Shown piece after piece: positions 26,155-35,825 of a stretch of DNA of 64,000 nucleotides (within the stretch, counting starts at the first letter, position 1; each line of letters begins with the position of its first letter). Made by a program: the position numbers and the translations under genes. The notes under the pieces were generated by a model. That model had not been told where the DNA came from. It saw only the letters and a list, made by a program, of their open reading frames with translations, and made no database searches. The DNA is taken from assembly GCF_000987835.1 (NCBI RefSeq), contig NZ_CP011308.1, positions 1 to 64,000 on the forward strand, in the 5' to 3' direction. Source of the stretch: Sulfurovum lithotrophicum (lineage in GTDB: Bacteria > Campylobacterota > Campylobacteria > Campylobacterales > Sulfurovaceae).

Positions 26155-26980
26155 ACCCCAGACAATGCAATGGCTGCTCAAACTTCTTGTCGCAGTACTT
26201 ATAGTCAAACTGATGTGGCTGGCGGTGGAGATGAAGTTCCTTCCGACTGCAGGGGTCAATCAGGCTGAAGAGGCAGGGATTAAACCCCTATACTACAGGG
26301 TTGGACTCTCTTCTAACAAAGCACCCGCTCCCAAAAAGGTGGTAAAGAAAATACCGGTGGGAAATATCAAAGATATCAAGCTTCTTGCTGTCTACAATGC
26401 TCCCGATGCTACTGTGGTCACGGTTATGTACAAGCGGAAGACAAAAGTGCTTGAACGAGGGGAAAGGATCAATGGCTTTACGCTTGAAGGAGCGGGAAGT
26501 ACCTATGCTATGTTCAGCAAGAACGGTAAAAATTACAGGATCGACCTGACTAAAGGCAAAAAGGGTTCCGGCTCGGGAAGCATAAGGCCGACATATAAAC
26601 CGGCTACTCCCAGACAGAGCAGCAGCGGGAATGCCCCCCAGGGTGAGATCGTCGATGCGGGTGACCACAAGATCGTCGACAAATCTCTGTTAGAGCACTA
26701 CGCAAAAAATATGGATGACATCTACAAGAACATCGGTATTACGGAGGTCAAAAAAGGCAATACCCTTAAAGGCTTCAAGATCACCTTTGTGAGACGAGGC
26801 TCACCTTTTGCCAAGCTTGGGGTACGGCGCGGAGATATCATCAAATCTATCAACGGACAGGAGATAAGCAGCTACAATGCCGCATTCAATGTCTATAAAA
26901 ATATCGGTGATGCCGAAAACCTTACGCTGGTCATTCAGCGAGGAAAAGAAGAAATGGAGTTGGAATATGAAATTAACTAA
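26138..26980 (+). CDS. gspC: Type II secretion protein GspC with PDZ domain
   Basis: GspC bridges the inner-membrane platform to the secretin. The 280-residue protein has one N-terminal membrane helix ('LLKLLVAVLIVKLMWLAV'), an HR domain (about 60-150: 'IKDIKLLAVYNAPDATVVTV'), a Gly/Ser-rich linker and a C-terminal PDZ domain (about 205-278) with 'GSPFAKLGVRRGDIIKSING'. The ATG at 26138, preceded by AAGGGA, is chosen over the longer frame that would lie inside the GspN-like gene. It overlaps gspD by 14 bases. Confidence 0.85.
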   Translation: MKRLFKPQTMQWLLKLLVAVLIVKLMWLAVEMKFLPTAGVNQAEEAGIKPLYYRVGLSSNKAPAPKKVVKKIPVGNIKDIKLLAVYNAPDATVVTVMYKRKTKVLERGERINGFTLEGAGSTYAMFSKNGKNYRIDLTKGKKGSGSGSIRPTYKPATPRQSSSGNAPQGEIVDAGDHKIVDKSLLEHYAKNMDDIYKNIGITEVKKGNTLKGFKITFVRRGSPFAKLGVRRGDIIKSINGQEISSYNAAFNVYKNIGDAENLTLVIQRGKEEMELEYEIN

Positions 26981-29003
26981 AATACTTTTGGGAATGCTGC
27001 TGGTCTTTACGATTGCTCTGCAGGCGTCAGACGAGGAGACGGTCAATGTCAACTTCCGTGATCTTTCGGTCAAGGATTTCATTGAAATGGTTTCGAAGAT
27101 CACACACAAGAATATCCTTATCGATACCGATCTGAAGGGCAAGATCAATTTTGTAACGACCAAGCCGATCAAAAAGTCCTCGCTGATCCCTTTGGCGAAC
27201 TCCATTCTGGGCAGTAAAGGGCTGACACTGATCGATCAGGGAGACTTCTACAAAGTAGTCAAGGGTTCCACTGCGGCCGGTGAGGGGCTCGATGTGAGTT
27301 CTTCCATAGAAGGGGAGACGATGAAAACAGTCATGTTCCCCCTGAAGAACTCCAATGCGGCAGTCATCCGCGCCAAGATAAAACCTTTACTGCACAAGAA
27401 CGATAAGGTGATCTCCTTTAAGGAGAACAATGTCCTTGCCATTACTTCTACTCCCCGAACACTGCAGTCGATCTCGAAGATCATCAAAGCGATTGAGAAA
27501 AGAGGCATCAAACGTTCCGTGGTCATTAAGTTGAAGAATGCCAGCGTCAAAGAGGTATTTTCCAATGCTCAGAATATGGCTAAAAAGATCTTCCCCCAGA
27601 CCATCGAGAGCGAGAAGGTGGACATCTTCAAGGATGAGGCGACCAACTCTCTCATTCTTGTAGGAAAAGAAGACAATAACCGGCGTATGATCAAGTACAT
27701 CAAGCAGCTTGACCGTAAGGGAGATGACCAGATGCAGAAGATGTATGTGCTCCGCCTGAAGAACTCCAACGTCGAGGAGATGGAGAAGATCATGAGTAAG
27801 TTGATCTCCCAGATGAACAATATGTCAATGAAAAAGCCCCAAAAGGGAGGCAAGCCACCTAGCAAGGCGATGGTGGTCTCTGATGTTGAACGAAATGCCC
27901 TCATTGTCCTTGCTACGGGAGAGCAGATGCGTAATATTCGTGAAACGGTACGCAAGATCGATATTCCCAAAGTACAGGTCTATGTCAAGGCAAAGATCGT
28001 GGAGATCAACAAGGATATGGCTGAGCAGATCGGTATGAAATACGGAATGAATGGAGGGACGATTACCTCTTCAGGGCTCTTCACGCTTGCGGGAAATATG
28101 GGTGCCGGCGCATTGCAGATGTCTCCGTCACTTTTGGGGTTCCTGAACACAAACAATACAACAACCTATACAGATGCCAACGGAAATGTAATACAGGAAA
28201 ACAATCCTGCCTTCAAATTTGATTCAACGGATAAGGCTTTCGCTTTGGGTGCAGCGCTTGATCTTTTGGAAAAAAATGGAGCGGCACGTCTTTTAAGTGA
28301 ACCCTCGATACTCTGTACGAACAATAAAGAAGCTGAGATCTATGTAGGACAGACAAGGTCCATCCTCACTCAGGCACAGCAGTCCACTACGGCAGTTTCC
28401 AATGTTATCAATAATTATTCACGTGAAGATATTGGACTGACGCTCAAAGTCAAACCGAGACTCTCCAGCAACAACCAGGTAACACTGGAAGTAGAAACAA
28501 TACTTGAAGATATTGACCCTTCTTCAGAGCAGGCGGCAGACAGACCTACCACAACAAAAAGAACAGTCAAGACCAATGCCATAGTCAAAAACGGAGAAAT
28601 GATCATTCTTGGAGGGCTTATTAAAAGGACGGGAGGTAAAAGCATCAGTAAAGTACCTTTTCTTGGAGATATCCCCATACTTGGAGAAGCACTTTTTACC
28701 CATACAAATAATGTTGAGCGGGAGCAGAATGTTGTGATCTACCTGACACCTTACATTGTGAGAAAAAGCGGTGATTTACAAAAGCTCAAGGAGATGCTCT
28801 CAGAGCTTGAAGAGGTGCAGATACGCTACAACAGGCTGGTAGAATCGGCATTGGAAAAAAACAAAGGTAAGCAGCGCAGCGACAGTACAAAAACATTTGC
28901 AGCAGAACCTCGGCAGATTCCTGAAGTATCTGCTTCAAGCCATTCAAACAGTGGGCATGTCAGTAACCTTTATATTCTCAACCAGGCCGAGGAGGAGTTC
29001 TGA
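26967..29003 (+). CDS. gspD: Type II secretion outer-membrane secretin GspD
   Basis: GspD forms the outer-membrane channel. The 678-residue protein has a signal peptide (MKLTKILLGMLLVFTIALQA), an N0 domain ('VNVNFRDLSVKDFIEMV'), N1-N3 repeats ('VIKLKNASVKEVFSNAQ', 'VLRLKNSNVEEMEKI') and the secretin domain with 'LLSEPSILCTNNKEAEIYVG', 'VKNGEMIILGGLI' and 'VPFLGDIPILGEALF'. The ATG at 26967 gives the signal peptide; the upstream open frame runs through gspC. No pilotin gene is seen. The stop overlaps the gspE start as TGATG. Confidence 0.95.
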   Translation: MKLTKILLGMLLVFTIALQASDEETVNVNFRDLSVKDFIEMVSKITHKNILIDTDLKGKINFVTTKPIKKSSLIPLANSILGSKGLTLIDQGDFYKVVKGSTAAGEGLDVSSSIEGETMKTVMFPLKNSNAAVIRAKIKPLLHKNDKVISFKENNVLAITSTPRTLQSISKIIKAIEKRGIKRSVVIKLKNASVKEVFSNAQNMAKKIFPQTIESEKVDIFKDEATNSLILVGKEDNNRRMIKYIKQLDRKGDDQMQKMYVLRLKNSNVEEMEKIMSKLISQMNNMSMKKPQKGGKPPSKAMVVSDVERNALIVLATGEQMRNIRETVRKIDIPKVQVYVKAKIVEINKDMAEQIGMKYGMNGGTITSSGLFTLAGNMGAGALQMSPSLLGFLNTNNTTTYTDANGNVIQENNPAFKFDSTDKAFALGAALDLLEKNGAARLLSEPSILCTNNKEAEIYVGQTRSILTQAQQSTTAVSNVINNYSREDIGLTLKVKPRLSSNNQVTLEVETILEDIDPSSEQAADRPTTTKRTVKTNAIVKNGEMIILGGLIKRTGGKSISKVPFLGDIPILGEALFTHTNNVEREQNVVIYLTPYIVRKSGDLQKLKEMLSELEEVQIRYNRLVESALEKNKGKQRSDSTKTFAAEPRQIPEVSASSHSNSGHVSNLYILNQAEEEF

Positions 29004-30514
29004 TGCAATTCCCTAAACTGCAGGATGTCAATCTTGAGCCGTTATGGGAAGAGTGCATCAACCACAAGCTTGCACTGAAGCACTCTTTGCTTTTCAGTAC
29101 AATCGAAGGTGTTGACAGTTGCGTAGTTCAGCAGGAGACAGTGGCCGATGCCCTGAACTACCTTGCCAAGCTGCCAGTCGACTATCCGGTTATTATGGTA
29201 GATACCGAGAGTTTTGTCCGTCTCAAAAATAAATTTCTCGAGATCCAGACCGGTTCGGACTTCGAAGAGATGTCCACGACTTCCGAAGAGCTCATCGAGG
29301 CGGAGAGCGATCTTCTCGATTTCATCCGAAATTCCCAGGATCTTCTTTCAAGTGAAGAGTCCGCTCCCATCATTAAGCTGGTTAACTCGCTTTTCTTTCA
29401 GGCCATCAAGAAGGGTGCGAGTGATATCCACATAGAGAGCGGTGAGAGAAAAGGAGACGTACGTCTGCGTATTGACGGAGCGCTTAAAAAGCATTTGGAC
29501 CTGGACAAAAGCATTATAGGGCTGGTGATCAACCGTATCAAAGTTATCTCAAGTCTTGATATCTCCGAGAAACGTGTCCCACAGGATGGGCGTACACAGA
29601 TTTCTATTTCGGGAAAAACACTTGACGTCAGGGTCTCCATTCTCCCTACCTATTATGGTGAACGGGTCGTAATGCGTATTTTGGCACAAAGTGAACATAT
29701 TCCGACGCTTGAATCTCTGGGCTTTCAGGAAGAAGTGACAAAAAATCTCTATAAACTGCTCAATCATGCCCATGGAATGATACTGGTGACCGGTCCTACG
29801 GGTTCGGGTAAATCGACAACGCTTCATGCATGTTTACAGCATATTTCCACCCCGGATAAGAATATTATTACCGTAGAAGACCCGGTAGAGTACAATGCAA
29901 ACAATATCAGCCAGATACAGGTCAACACCAAAGTAGGGCTGACCTTTGCAGCAGGCCTGCGTTCAATTCTGAGACAGGACCCCGACATCATCATGGTAGG
30001 AGAGATCCGTGATTCGGAAACGGCAGATATTGCACTGCGTTCGGCACTGACGGGACACCTGCTTCTTTCTACACTGCATACGAACGACTCTACCTCTTCT
30101 CTGAGCCGTCTGATGGATATGGGGATAGAGAATTTCCTGATCTCGGCAACACTCCTCGGTGTGCTGGCACAGAGGCTGACACGAAAGCTTTGTGTCCACT
30201 GCAAGGAAGAAGCGCTGCTGCCTCCTGCCATAGCCGAAGAGATCGATGTTCCTGCGGATAAACTCTATTTCAGGGCCGTAGGCTGCAAAGAGTGTGACTT
30301 TACCGGTTACAAAGGCAGGCAGGCGATCGGAGAACTCTTTATCATTGACGACACGGTCAAAGAGATGATGAAGGACGGCTTCAATGACCATCAGGTGCGT
30401 GAAGTGATGAAGCAGAACGGTATGAAGACCATTTCAGACAAGCTCAAAGAGATGCTGCTTGCCGGTGAGACCAGTTATGAAGAAGCGATCCGTGTCGGAC
30501 TCATGGATGGGTAG
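29003..30514 (+). CDS. gspE: Type II secretion ATPase GspE
   Basis: GspE is the cytoplasmic motor of the system. The 503-residue protein has the N-terminal docking domain, the N2 domain ('SDIHIESGERKGDVRLRID'), Walker A GPTGSGKST, Asp box 'ITVEDPVEY', Walker B 'ILRQDPDIIMVGEIRD', His box 'LLLSTLHTNDS', and the tetracysteine zinc motif C-X2-C...C-X2-C (CVHC, CKEC). All functional motifs are intact, so the enzyme should be active. Coupled to gspD by a TGATG overlap and to the next pseudopilin by an 8-base overlap. Confidence 0.95.
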   Translation: MQFPKLQDVNLEPLWEECINHKLALKHSLLFSTIEGVDSCVVQQETVADALNYLAKLPVDYPVIMVDTESFVRLKNKFLEIQTGSDFEEMSTTSEELIEAESDLLDFIRNSQDLLSSEESAPIIKLVNSLFFQAIKKGASDIHIESGERKGDVRLRIDGALKKHLDLDKSIIGLVINRIKVISSLDISEKRVPQDGRTQISISGKTLDVRVSILPTYYGERVVMRILAQSEHIPTLESLGFQEEVTKNLYKLLNHAHGMILVTGPTGSGKSTTLHACLQHISTPDKNIITVEDPVEYNANNISQIQVNTKVGLTFAAGLRSILRQDPDIIMVGEIRDSETADIALRSALTGHLLLSTLHTNDSTSSLSRLMDMGIENFLISATLLGVLAQRLTRKLCVHCKEEALLPPAIAEEIDVPADKLYFRAVGCKECDFTGYKGRQAIGELFIIDDTVKEMMKDGFNDHQVREVMKQNGMKTISDKLKEMLLAGETSYEEAIRVGLMDG

Positions 30515-31118
30515 AAGAAGCGCCTTTACCCTTTTGGAGGTACTTATCTCCATTGCGCTTCTTGGGCTTATACTTCCTGCACTCTACCAGAGTGTTGAAC
30601 TCCTCAAAGACTCCAACAAGCATCTTTTCGACTATGTGGAGAAGGCCAAAAAGATCAGCAAAGCTACGGAAATACTTTATCTTGATATTTTGAGTTCGGA
30701 TGGAAACCTGAGCATTAAAAAAGATGACTTCAGCAGGTTGTGTATAGAGCAGACCCGTAATTCGCTCTATGAACTGCCCAGTGCCAAAGTATGCTGGATC
30801 GTGATGAAAAAGGACCATGCGCTTCTCAGGGTGGAGGGTAACGGCTATCTTTTGCCTCTACGGGTGGATGATAGGGTGGAAGCTGACCTAGTCATGAAAG
30901 ACCTTGAAGTTTTCGATGTCTATCACAGTATGGACAAAGTGCTTGTACTGATCCAACAGGCAAAAAAAGAGCCTATCTCTTTTATGGTGCAGGGTGTCAC
31001 AAAGCCTCAGAAAAAAAAGAAAATGGCCGCCAAGAAAGCGGTTAAGAAAAAGCGTCCACCCGGAAATCAGGAAACCAACGGAACAAAGTCTCCCGGTAAG
31101 ACTCCACCGCCGATATAA
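30507..31118 (+). CDS. Minor pseudopilin (GspJ-like) with basic C-terminal tail
   Basis: MGRRSA-FTLLEVLISIALLGLILP is a prepilin signature with Ala before the cleavage site and Glu at +5. The soluble domain (about 30-170) is followed by a strongly basic, low-complexity tail of about 35 residues rich in Lys and Pro ('KKKKMAAKKAVKKK' and 'TKSPGKTPPPI'), which is unusual for a pseudopilin. The start at 30507 overlaps the gspE stop by eight bases. It ends the plus-strand operon. Confidence 0.75.
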   Translation: MGRRSAFTLLEVLISIALLGLILPALYQSVELLKDSNKHLFDYVEKAKKISKATEILYLDILSSDGNLSIKKDDFSRLCIEQTRNSLYELPSAKVCWIVMKKDHALLRVEGNGYLLPLRVDDRVEADLVMKDLEVFDVYHSMDKVLVLIQQAKKEPISFMVQGVTKPQKKKKMAAKKAVKKKRPPGNQETNGTKSPGKTPPPI

Positions 31119-31171
31119 TTTTTTAAGTAAATCTGTTACAATAATCCTCATATCACACAAGAGGATGATGC

Positions 31172-33505
31172 ATGAAAGAGATCTATGAGAAACTGGGACT
31201 GTTCTACCTGGGAAAAGATGTTGACAAAGAGACGATGGAGCCTGTTGAGGCACTGACGCTTCTGAAGAACAAGAACTTCACGACACATGCCGCGATCATC
31301 GGTATGACCGGTTCCGGTAAAACGGGACTGGGTGTGGGTATCATTGAAGAAGCGGCTATTGACAATATCCCTTCGATCATCATAGATCCCAAAGGGGATA
31401 TGGGAGACCTCTGTCTGAGCGACCCCTCCTTTTCTGTCAAAACCTTTGAACCCTGGGTAAGGGATGAAGCACTTTCCAAGGAAGCGGACCCTGCCGAATA
31501 TGCACAGAAGATCGCAACGATGTGGAAAGAGGGAATTCAGAGTTTTGGGCAGGATGTCTCGCGTGTCGAAAGATTTCATGCTGTACCGAAGACCATCTAT
31601 ACCCCCGGTTCCTCGGCCGGTGTAGCCATCAATATTATGTCATCCCTTGAGGCCCCGCCTGCCCAGATCATGGAGGAGAGTGATAGCTTCACTGCCTACC
31701 TCAAGAGTACTACGACTTCACTGCTCTCCCTCATCGGAATCACTGCCGATCCGCTTGACTCCAAAGAGTATATCCTTCTGACACAGATCATTACACAGGC
31801 CTGGTTAAGCAAAGAGGACCTGGGTATCGAGACTATCATCGGCAGGATACTTAAGCCTCCATTTAAAAAGATCGGTGTTCTGCTGCTTGATGATTACTAC
31901 CCGCAGGAGACACGTTTCAAACTGGCAACCAAGTTCAATGCGCTTCTGGCAAGTCCCAGTTTCTCTCTCTGGCTGCAGGGGGATGATCTCGATATCCAGA
32001 AACTGCTGTATGATGAGAACGGTAAAGCAAAGATTGCCATATTCTCCATTGCACATCTTAACGATGATGAGCGTATGTTCTTCGTAACACTGTTCCTGAA
32101 CAAATACATTGCCTGGATGCGCAGACAGAGTGGGACTTCAACACTAAAAACACTCCTTTACATGGATGAGATATTCGGTTACTTTCCTCCGACCAAGAAC
32201 CCGCCAAGCAAGGAGCCCATGCTACTGATGCTCAAACAGGCACGTGCCTTTGGTGTGGGCGTGGTACTCAGTACACAGAACCCTGTTGACCTTGATTATA
32301 AAGGACTCTCCAATATCGGAACCTGGTTCATTGGCAGGCTGCAGACCACGCAGGATATTGAACGTGTCATAGACGGACTGGGAGGGAAGATCGGTTCGCG
32401 TTTTGAGAAAGGTGAGATCAAAACATTGCTGGCGAACCTGAAAAAAAGGACTTTTTTCCTTAAAAGTGCGCATCTTGACGACATTCGCCTCTTCACAACA
32501 CGATGGGTGCTGAGCTATCTCAAAGGACCGCTCAAGAGAGATGAGATTGCTGCATTGATGGAAAGACAGAAAGCCGGGCAGGAGATTCAAAAACAGAGCT
32601 TTGAGAGGCTGGGAAGAAAGAATGATACTCTGGGCTCTTTTCAAAACGTAAATGCTTCCATACCTCAGTATTATGAGCCGGACCCCTCCGGGCAGAATAT
32701 TTTTATTCCTACCCTTGCTGCAAAAGCCAAAGTACACTTTTTCAACCAGAGTAGAGGTATTGACGAAGAGAGGGAGTGTATGCTTAGTCTGGAGCTCGAT
32801 GCCAAACAGCAGCAGATTTCCTGGGAAGAGGCCAGAGAAGAAGAAGTGGATTTTACGCGTCTGCCGCATATCGCACCCAAAAATGCACAGTATTATGACC
32901 TGCCGAAAATGATACTTGAGGACAAAGGGCTTAAGTATGCCATTCGGGAGCTGAAAGCGTACCTCTATCAGGAAGAGGGGCTGGATCTTTATCGCTGCAG
33001 ATCACCGAAGCTCGAATCCAGACCTGGAGAATCGCGCTCGGACTTTATTGTCAGGGTACAGGATCTGCTACAGCAGAAAAAAGAGGAGGAGATTGAAAAA
33101 CTAAAGACACGCTATGCCTCCAAAGAAAAAGTACTGCAAGAGAGACTGCTCCGTGCACAGGAGAGGGTGGCTAAGGAGTCCTCTGACTCTACTTCATCGA
33201 TGATTGATATGGGTATTGCTGTACTGGGTGCACTCTTTGGGAAGACAAGCCCGACCAAAATAGGGCGCACCATCAGCAAGGGAGGGCGTATACTCAAAGA
33301 GCGTGGAGAGATGAGCCGTGCAGAAGAGAGAGTTGCTAAAGTTCAGGATGATATCGATACGCTCAATGATGAGCTTGAAGAGAAGATCGAGAAGCTCAGT
33401 GAAAAATATGATATAGGCAACTGTGAAGTTGAAACATTTAAGATCAAACCGAGACGAACGGATATTGATGTAGAGAGATGTGCTGTTGTTTGGAGAGTAT
33501 CGTAA
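31172..33505 (+). CDS. HerA/DUF853-like ATP-binding protein
   Basis: The 777-residue protein has a HerA/FtsK-type ATPase core: Walker A IGMTGSGKTG (about residue 45), 'SIIIDPKGDMGDL', and a Walker B region 'LLYMDEIFGYFPPTKNPPSK' followed by 'ARAFGVGVVLSTQNPVDLDY'. The C-terminal third holds two coiled-coil stretches (about 620-690 and 725-760). Relatives (YjgR, HerA-like DUF87/853 proteins) are hexameric DNA or protein translocases, many without a known role. It begins 53 bases after the secretion operon, so it may be co-transcribed, but no nuclease partner such as NurA is present. Confidence 0.8.
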   Translation: MKEIYEKLGLFYLGKDVDKETMEPVEALTLLKNKNFTTHAAIIGMTGSGKTGLGVGIIEEAAIDNIPSIIIDPKGDMGDLCLSDPSFSVKTFEPWVRDEALSKEADPAEYAQKIATMWKEGIQSFGQDVSRVERFHAVPKTIYTPGSSAGVAINIMSSLEAPPAQIMEESDSFTAYLKSTTTSLLSLIGITADPLDSKEYILLTQIITQAWLSKEDLGIETIIGRILKPPFKKIGVLLLDDYYPQETRFKLATKFNALLASPSFSLWLQGDDLDIQKLLYDENGKAKIAIFSIAHLNDDERMFFVTLFLNKYIAWMRRQSGTSTLKTLLYMDEIFGYFPPTKNPPSKEPMLLMLKQARAFGVGVVLSTQNPVDLDYKGLSNIGTWFIGRLQTTQDIERVIDGLGGKIGSRFEKGEIKTLLANLKKRTFFLKSAHLDDIRLFTTRWVLSYLKGPLKRDEIAALMERQKAGQEIQKQSFERLGRKNDTLGSFQNVNASIPQYYEPDPSGQNIFIPTLAAKAKVHFFNQSRGIDEERECMLSLELDAKQQQISWEEAREEEVDFTRLPHIAPKNAQYYDLPKMILEDKGLKYAIRELKAYLYQEEGLDLYRCRSPKLESRPGESRSDFIVRVQDLLQQKKEEEIEKLKTRYASKEKVLQERLLRAQERVAKESSDSTSSMIDMGIAVLGALFGKTSPTKIGRTISKGGRILKERGEMSRAEERVAKVQDDIDTLNDELEEKIEKLSEKYDIGNCEVETFKIKPRRTDIDVERCAVVWRVS

Positions 33506-33592
33506 ATTTAGAATAAAGAGAAATTTAACAAAATTTTGTATATAATCAAAATTAATCAATGGATATAGTCAATAATAAATAAGGAATGACCG

Positions 33593-34102
33593 GTGTCAGT
33601 ATATATAAACAGTAAAACAGGAGAAGCAATAGAGAGGGAAGAGCCTCAAAATGAAGAGTATATCTATACTGGGAAAGCGCTCGTTTTGGAAACGGACAGC
33701 GACAGGATCATTACCTATGCCAACAGAAGATTTGTGGAAACAAGTGGCTACAGCAAAGAAGAGATGATTGGTTCGCCCCACTGTATGCATTTACATCCCG
33801 ATATGCCTGCAGGCATTTTCAAGGATGCCTGCAGGCTGACTGATGAAGGCAAGACCTGGAGCGGCTTGGTGCAGAATGTAAATAAAAAGGGGATTTCCTA
33901 CTGGACAGAGCTTCTCATACAGCCGAAGATTAACGAGATGGGTAAGATAATTGGTTATATGGCAACACGAAGAGAGATGGATACTTCCAAGCTTGGAGAG
34001 GTAAAAAAAGAGTATGAAATGATGAGGGCTGCGGGAGAAGAGACCGTGAAAGGCCAATTCTGCGGTGAAGTCTATCTTGGAGAAAGTGCCTGCGCTTTCT
34101 AA
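33593..34102 (+). CDS. Stand-alone PAS-domain protein (Aer/CetB-like)
   Basis: The 169-residue protein is essentially one PAS domain (about 28-135) with the Aer-type features 'IITYANRRFVETSGYSKEEMIG' and 'KGISYWTELLIQPKINEMGKIIGY'. In Campylobacter, CetB is a similar single-PAS protein that binds FAD and signals redox state to a separate membrane receptor. No such receptor, kinase or cyclase is adjacent here. The start is GTG at 33593 with AAGGA upstream; an ATG seven bases earlier is out of frame. Confidence 0.75.
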   Translation: MSVYINSKTGEAIEREEPQNEEYIYTGKALVLETDSDRIITYANRRFVETSGYSKEEMIGSPHCMHLHPDMPAGIFKDACRLTDEGKTWSGLVQNVNKKGISYWTELLIQPKINEMGKIIGYMATRREMDTSKLGEVKKEYEMMRAAGEETVKGQFCGEVYLGESACAF

Positions 34103-34123
34103 GAAGTGCAGACAGAAAACATA

Positions 34124-34729
34124 TTACCCTTTACTGCCCGGTTTAATAGCAGTGCTTCCTTCTTTGCACATAGGGCACTCTTCGGGAGCGTACATTTCAA
34201 AAGTAAAATCCTCCAGAGCGAAAAACGGTACATCTTTGGGAAGCTTACATTCACTTTTGGCTTCGTTTTTCCCGCCGACACGTTTACAGAACCCTCTGTT
34301 CGCAAGGGAAGCGAAAGCGACCACTTTGGCACCCAGTGCTTCAATGGCTTCTGCTGCCTTGAGTGCAGAACCGCCTGTGGTGATGATATCTTCGCAGATG
34401 ATGATCTTTTCACCCGGGGATACCTCAAATCCGCGCCGGAGTTCCATCCCGCCCTCTTTCTTCTCAACGAAGATGGAACGGACACCCAGAGAGCGTGCCA
34501 GTTCATAGCCGGCGATCACTCCGCCCAGAGCGGGAGCACAGACCGTATCGACTTCGATCCCGTTCTCTCGAATCATTTTTGCAAGTGCATCAGTGAGTAG
34601 TGATGCTTTTTGAGGATATTCCAGTACCTTCGCACTCTGAAGATAACGGCTGGAATGGTTACCGCTGGCAAGAAGAAAGTGCCCTTCCAGAAGAGCATTG
34701 GCATCTTTGTATACCTGTTCGACATTCAT
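34124..34729 (-). CDS. pyrE: Orotate phosphoribosyltransferase
   Basis: PyrE joins orotate and PRPP to make OMP in pyrimidine synthesis. The 201-residue protein has the PRPP-binding motif '[18 protein letters not shown]' and the upstream '[15 protein letters not shown]'. The C-terminal extension has several cysteines ('ECPMCKEG'), seen in the longer bacterial form of PyrE. Start is either ATG 34729 or the adjacent GTG 34732, which overlaps the frr stop. Immediately downstream of frr, so probably one operon. Confidence 0.93.
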   Translation of the reverse strand: MNVEQVYKDANALLEGHFLLASGNHSSRYLQSAKVLEYPQKASLLTDALAKMIRENGIEVDTVCAPALGGVIAGYELARSLGVRSIFVEKKEGGMELRRGFEVSPGEKIIICEDIITTGGSALKAAEAIEALGAKVVAFASLANRGFCKRVGGKNEAKSECKLPKDVPFFALEDFTFEMYAPEECPMCKEGSTAIKPGSKG

Positions 34730-34731
34730 CA

Positions 34732-35289
34732 CTATACCTTTAGGATATCTGCTTCTTTTGCTTTGAAGAGCTCATCGACCATACCAATGTGGTCATCTGT
34801 GATCTTCTGGATCTCATCATGTGCTCTTTTGGACTCATCCTCGGAGATCTCTTTGTCCTTTTCAAGTTTTTTGATCTTGTTGTTCGCATCTTTACGAATG
34901 TTTCTAATAGCCACTCTGGCATTTTCCGCCATGGCCTTTGCCTGCTTGACGATCTCCTGTCTCTGTTCGCTTGTCATTGGCGGGAAGAAAAGTTTGATGA
35001 AGTCACCGTCGTTATTCGGGTTCACACCGATATTTGCTTCCTGAATGGCTCTTTCAATGTCACTGAGGAGGTTCTTTTCCCATGGTGTGATGCTGATAGT
35101 TGTTGCATCCGTAGCGATGACACTTCCCACCTGGTTCAGCGGTGTAGGTGTTCCATAGTAATCGACCTTGATATTGTCGACGATATTGGTAGTGACCTTC
35201 CCTGTTCGCAATGATGCGAAGTCACGTTTCAGTGCTTCGAGACTTTTATTCATATGTTCTTTGGTGTGTTCAAAAATTTCATTGACCAT
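34732..35289 (-). CDS. frr: Ribosome recycling factor
   Basis: RRF splits post-termination ribosomes together with EF-G. The 185-residue protein has the normal length and family motifs: '[17 protein letters not shown]' near the N-terminus, '[14 protein letters not shown]', '[20 protein letters not shown]', '[17 protein letters not shown]' and 'VRNIRKDAN'-like '[14 protein letters not shown]'. AGGAGAG precedes the ATG. It follows secG on the same strand with about 147 bases between and is coupled to pyrE. Confidence 0.96.
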   Translation of the reverse strand: MVNEIFEHTKEHMNKSLEALKRDFASLRTGKVTTNIVDNIKVDYYGTPTPLNQVGSVIATDATTISITPWEKNLLSDIERAIQEANIGVNPNNDGDFIKLFFPPMTSEQRQEIVKQAKAMAENARVAIRNIRKDANNKIKKLEKDKEISEDESKRAHDEIQKITDDHIGMVDELFKAKEADILKV

Positions 35290-35436
35290 GATTCTCTCCT
35301 GGAGGATTATTTGAATGAATTTTACCTTTTTTTACCTTTGAAGGTGAATGTGTGTTTTAAGGGAGGGGGAGGTGAAGAAATAATATGTGAAGATATAAGT
35401 CGGGATATCTTTATCTCGACCTATTCATGCTGGATA

Positions 35437-35787
35437 CTATTTTGTATCTGCTGCTTTCGGTGCCGCAGGCGCAGAAGATTTTTCCGGTGCTGTGGCGGCA
35501 GGTGCTGCAGGAACAACGGCATTGTTCTTCGGTGTGATCTTGTCTACGACAGAAGCGCTGTTCTGTGAAGTGTAAAGATAGCCGAGTGCCAATGTGTTGA
35601 TGATGAAAAGGAAAGCAAGGGAGAAAGTCAGCTTCGCAAGGAAACCTGTTGGTCCTTTCGCTCCAAATACAGATTCGTTACTTCCACTGTATGCACCCAG
35701 TCCGATACTTGAACTTTTTTGTAGAAGTATAGCGATCGTAATAGCGATCGCCAGTACAATTTGTACGATTAATAGTGTTGATGTCAT
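35437..35787 (-). CDS. secG: Preprotein translocase subunit SecG
   Basis: SecG is the small accessory subunit of the SecYEG channel. The 116-residue protein has two membrane helices ('LLIVQIVLAIAITIAILLQK' region and 'KLTFSLAFLFIINTLALGYL') joined by the family loop 'SSSIGLGAYSGSNESVFGAKG'. The C-terminal tail is Ala/Pro-rich ('PAAPAATAPEKSSAPAAPK'), low-complexity and probably cytoplasmic or disordered. AGAGG precedes the ATG. Its promoter is one arm of the palindromic divergent promoter at 35826-35856. Confidence 0.92.
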   Translation of the reverse strand: MTSTLLIVQIVLAIAITIAILLQKSSSIGLGAYSGSNESVFGAKGPTGFLAKLTFSLAFLFIINTLALGYLYTSQNSASVVDKITPKNNAVVPAAPAATAPEKSSAPAAPKAADTK

Positions 35788-35825
35788 TGATGCCTCTTTA
35801 CTGTTTATGAGTAGCCCAAATCAAA

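Noticed and set aside
20184-31118. Type IV pilus locus
   Set aside because: A PDZ-bearing GspC, a GspK-type pseudopilin without Glu+5, and the absence of pilT, pilQ-type AMIN domains and pilMNOP signatures favour a type II secretion-like system.
31172-33505. HerA-like ATPase as part of an anti-phage defence system
   Set aside because: No nuclease, Sir2 or other known defence partner lies beside it; the neighbours are secretion genes and a PAS protein, so a defence role has no support here.
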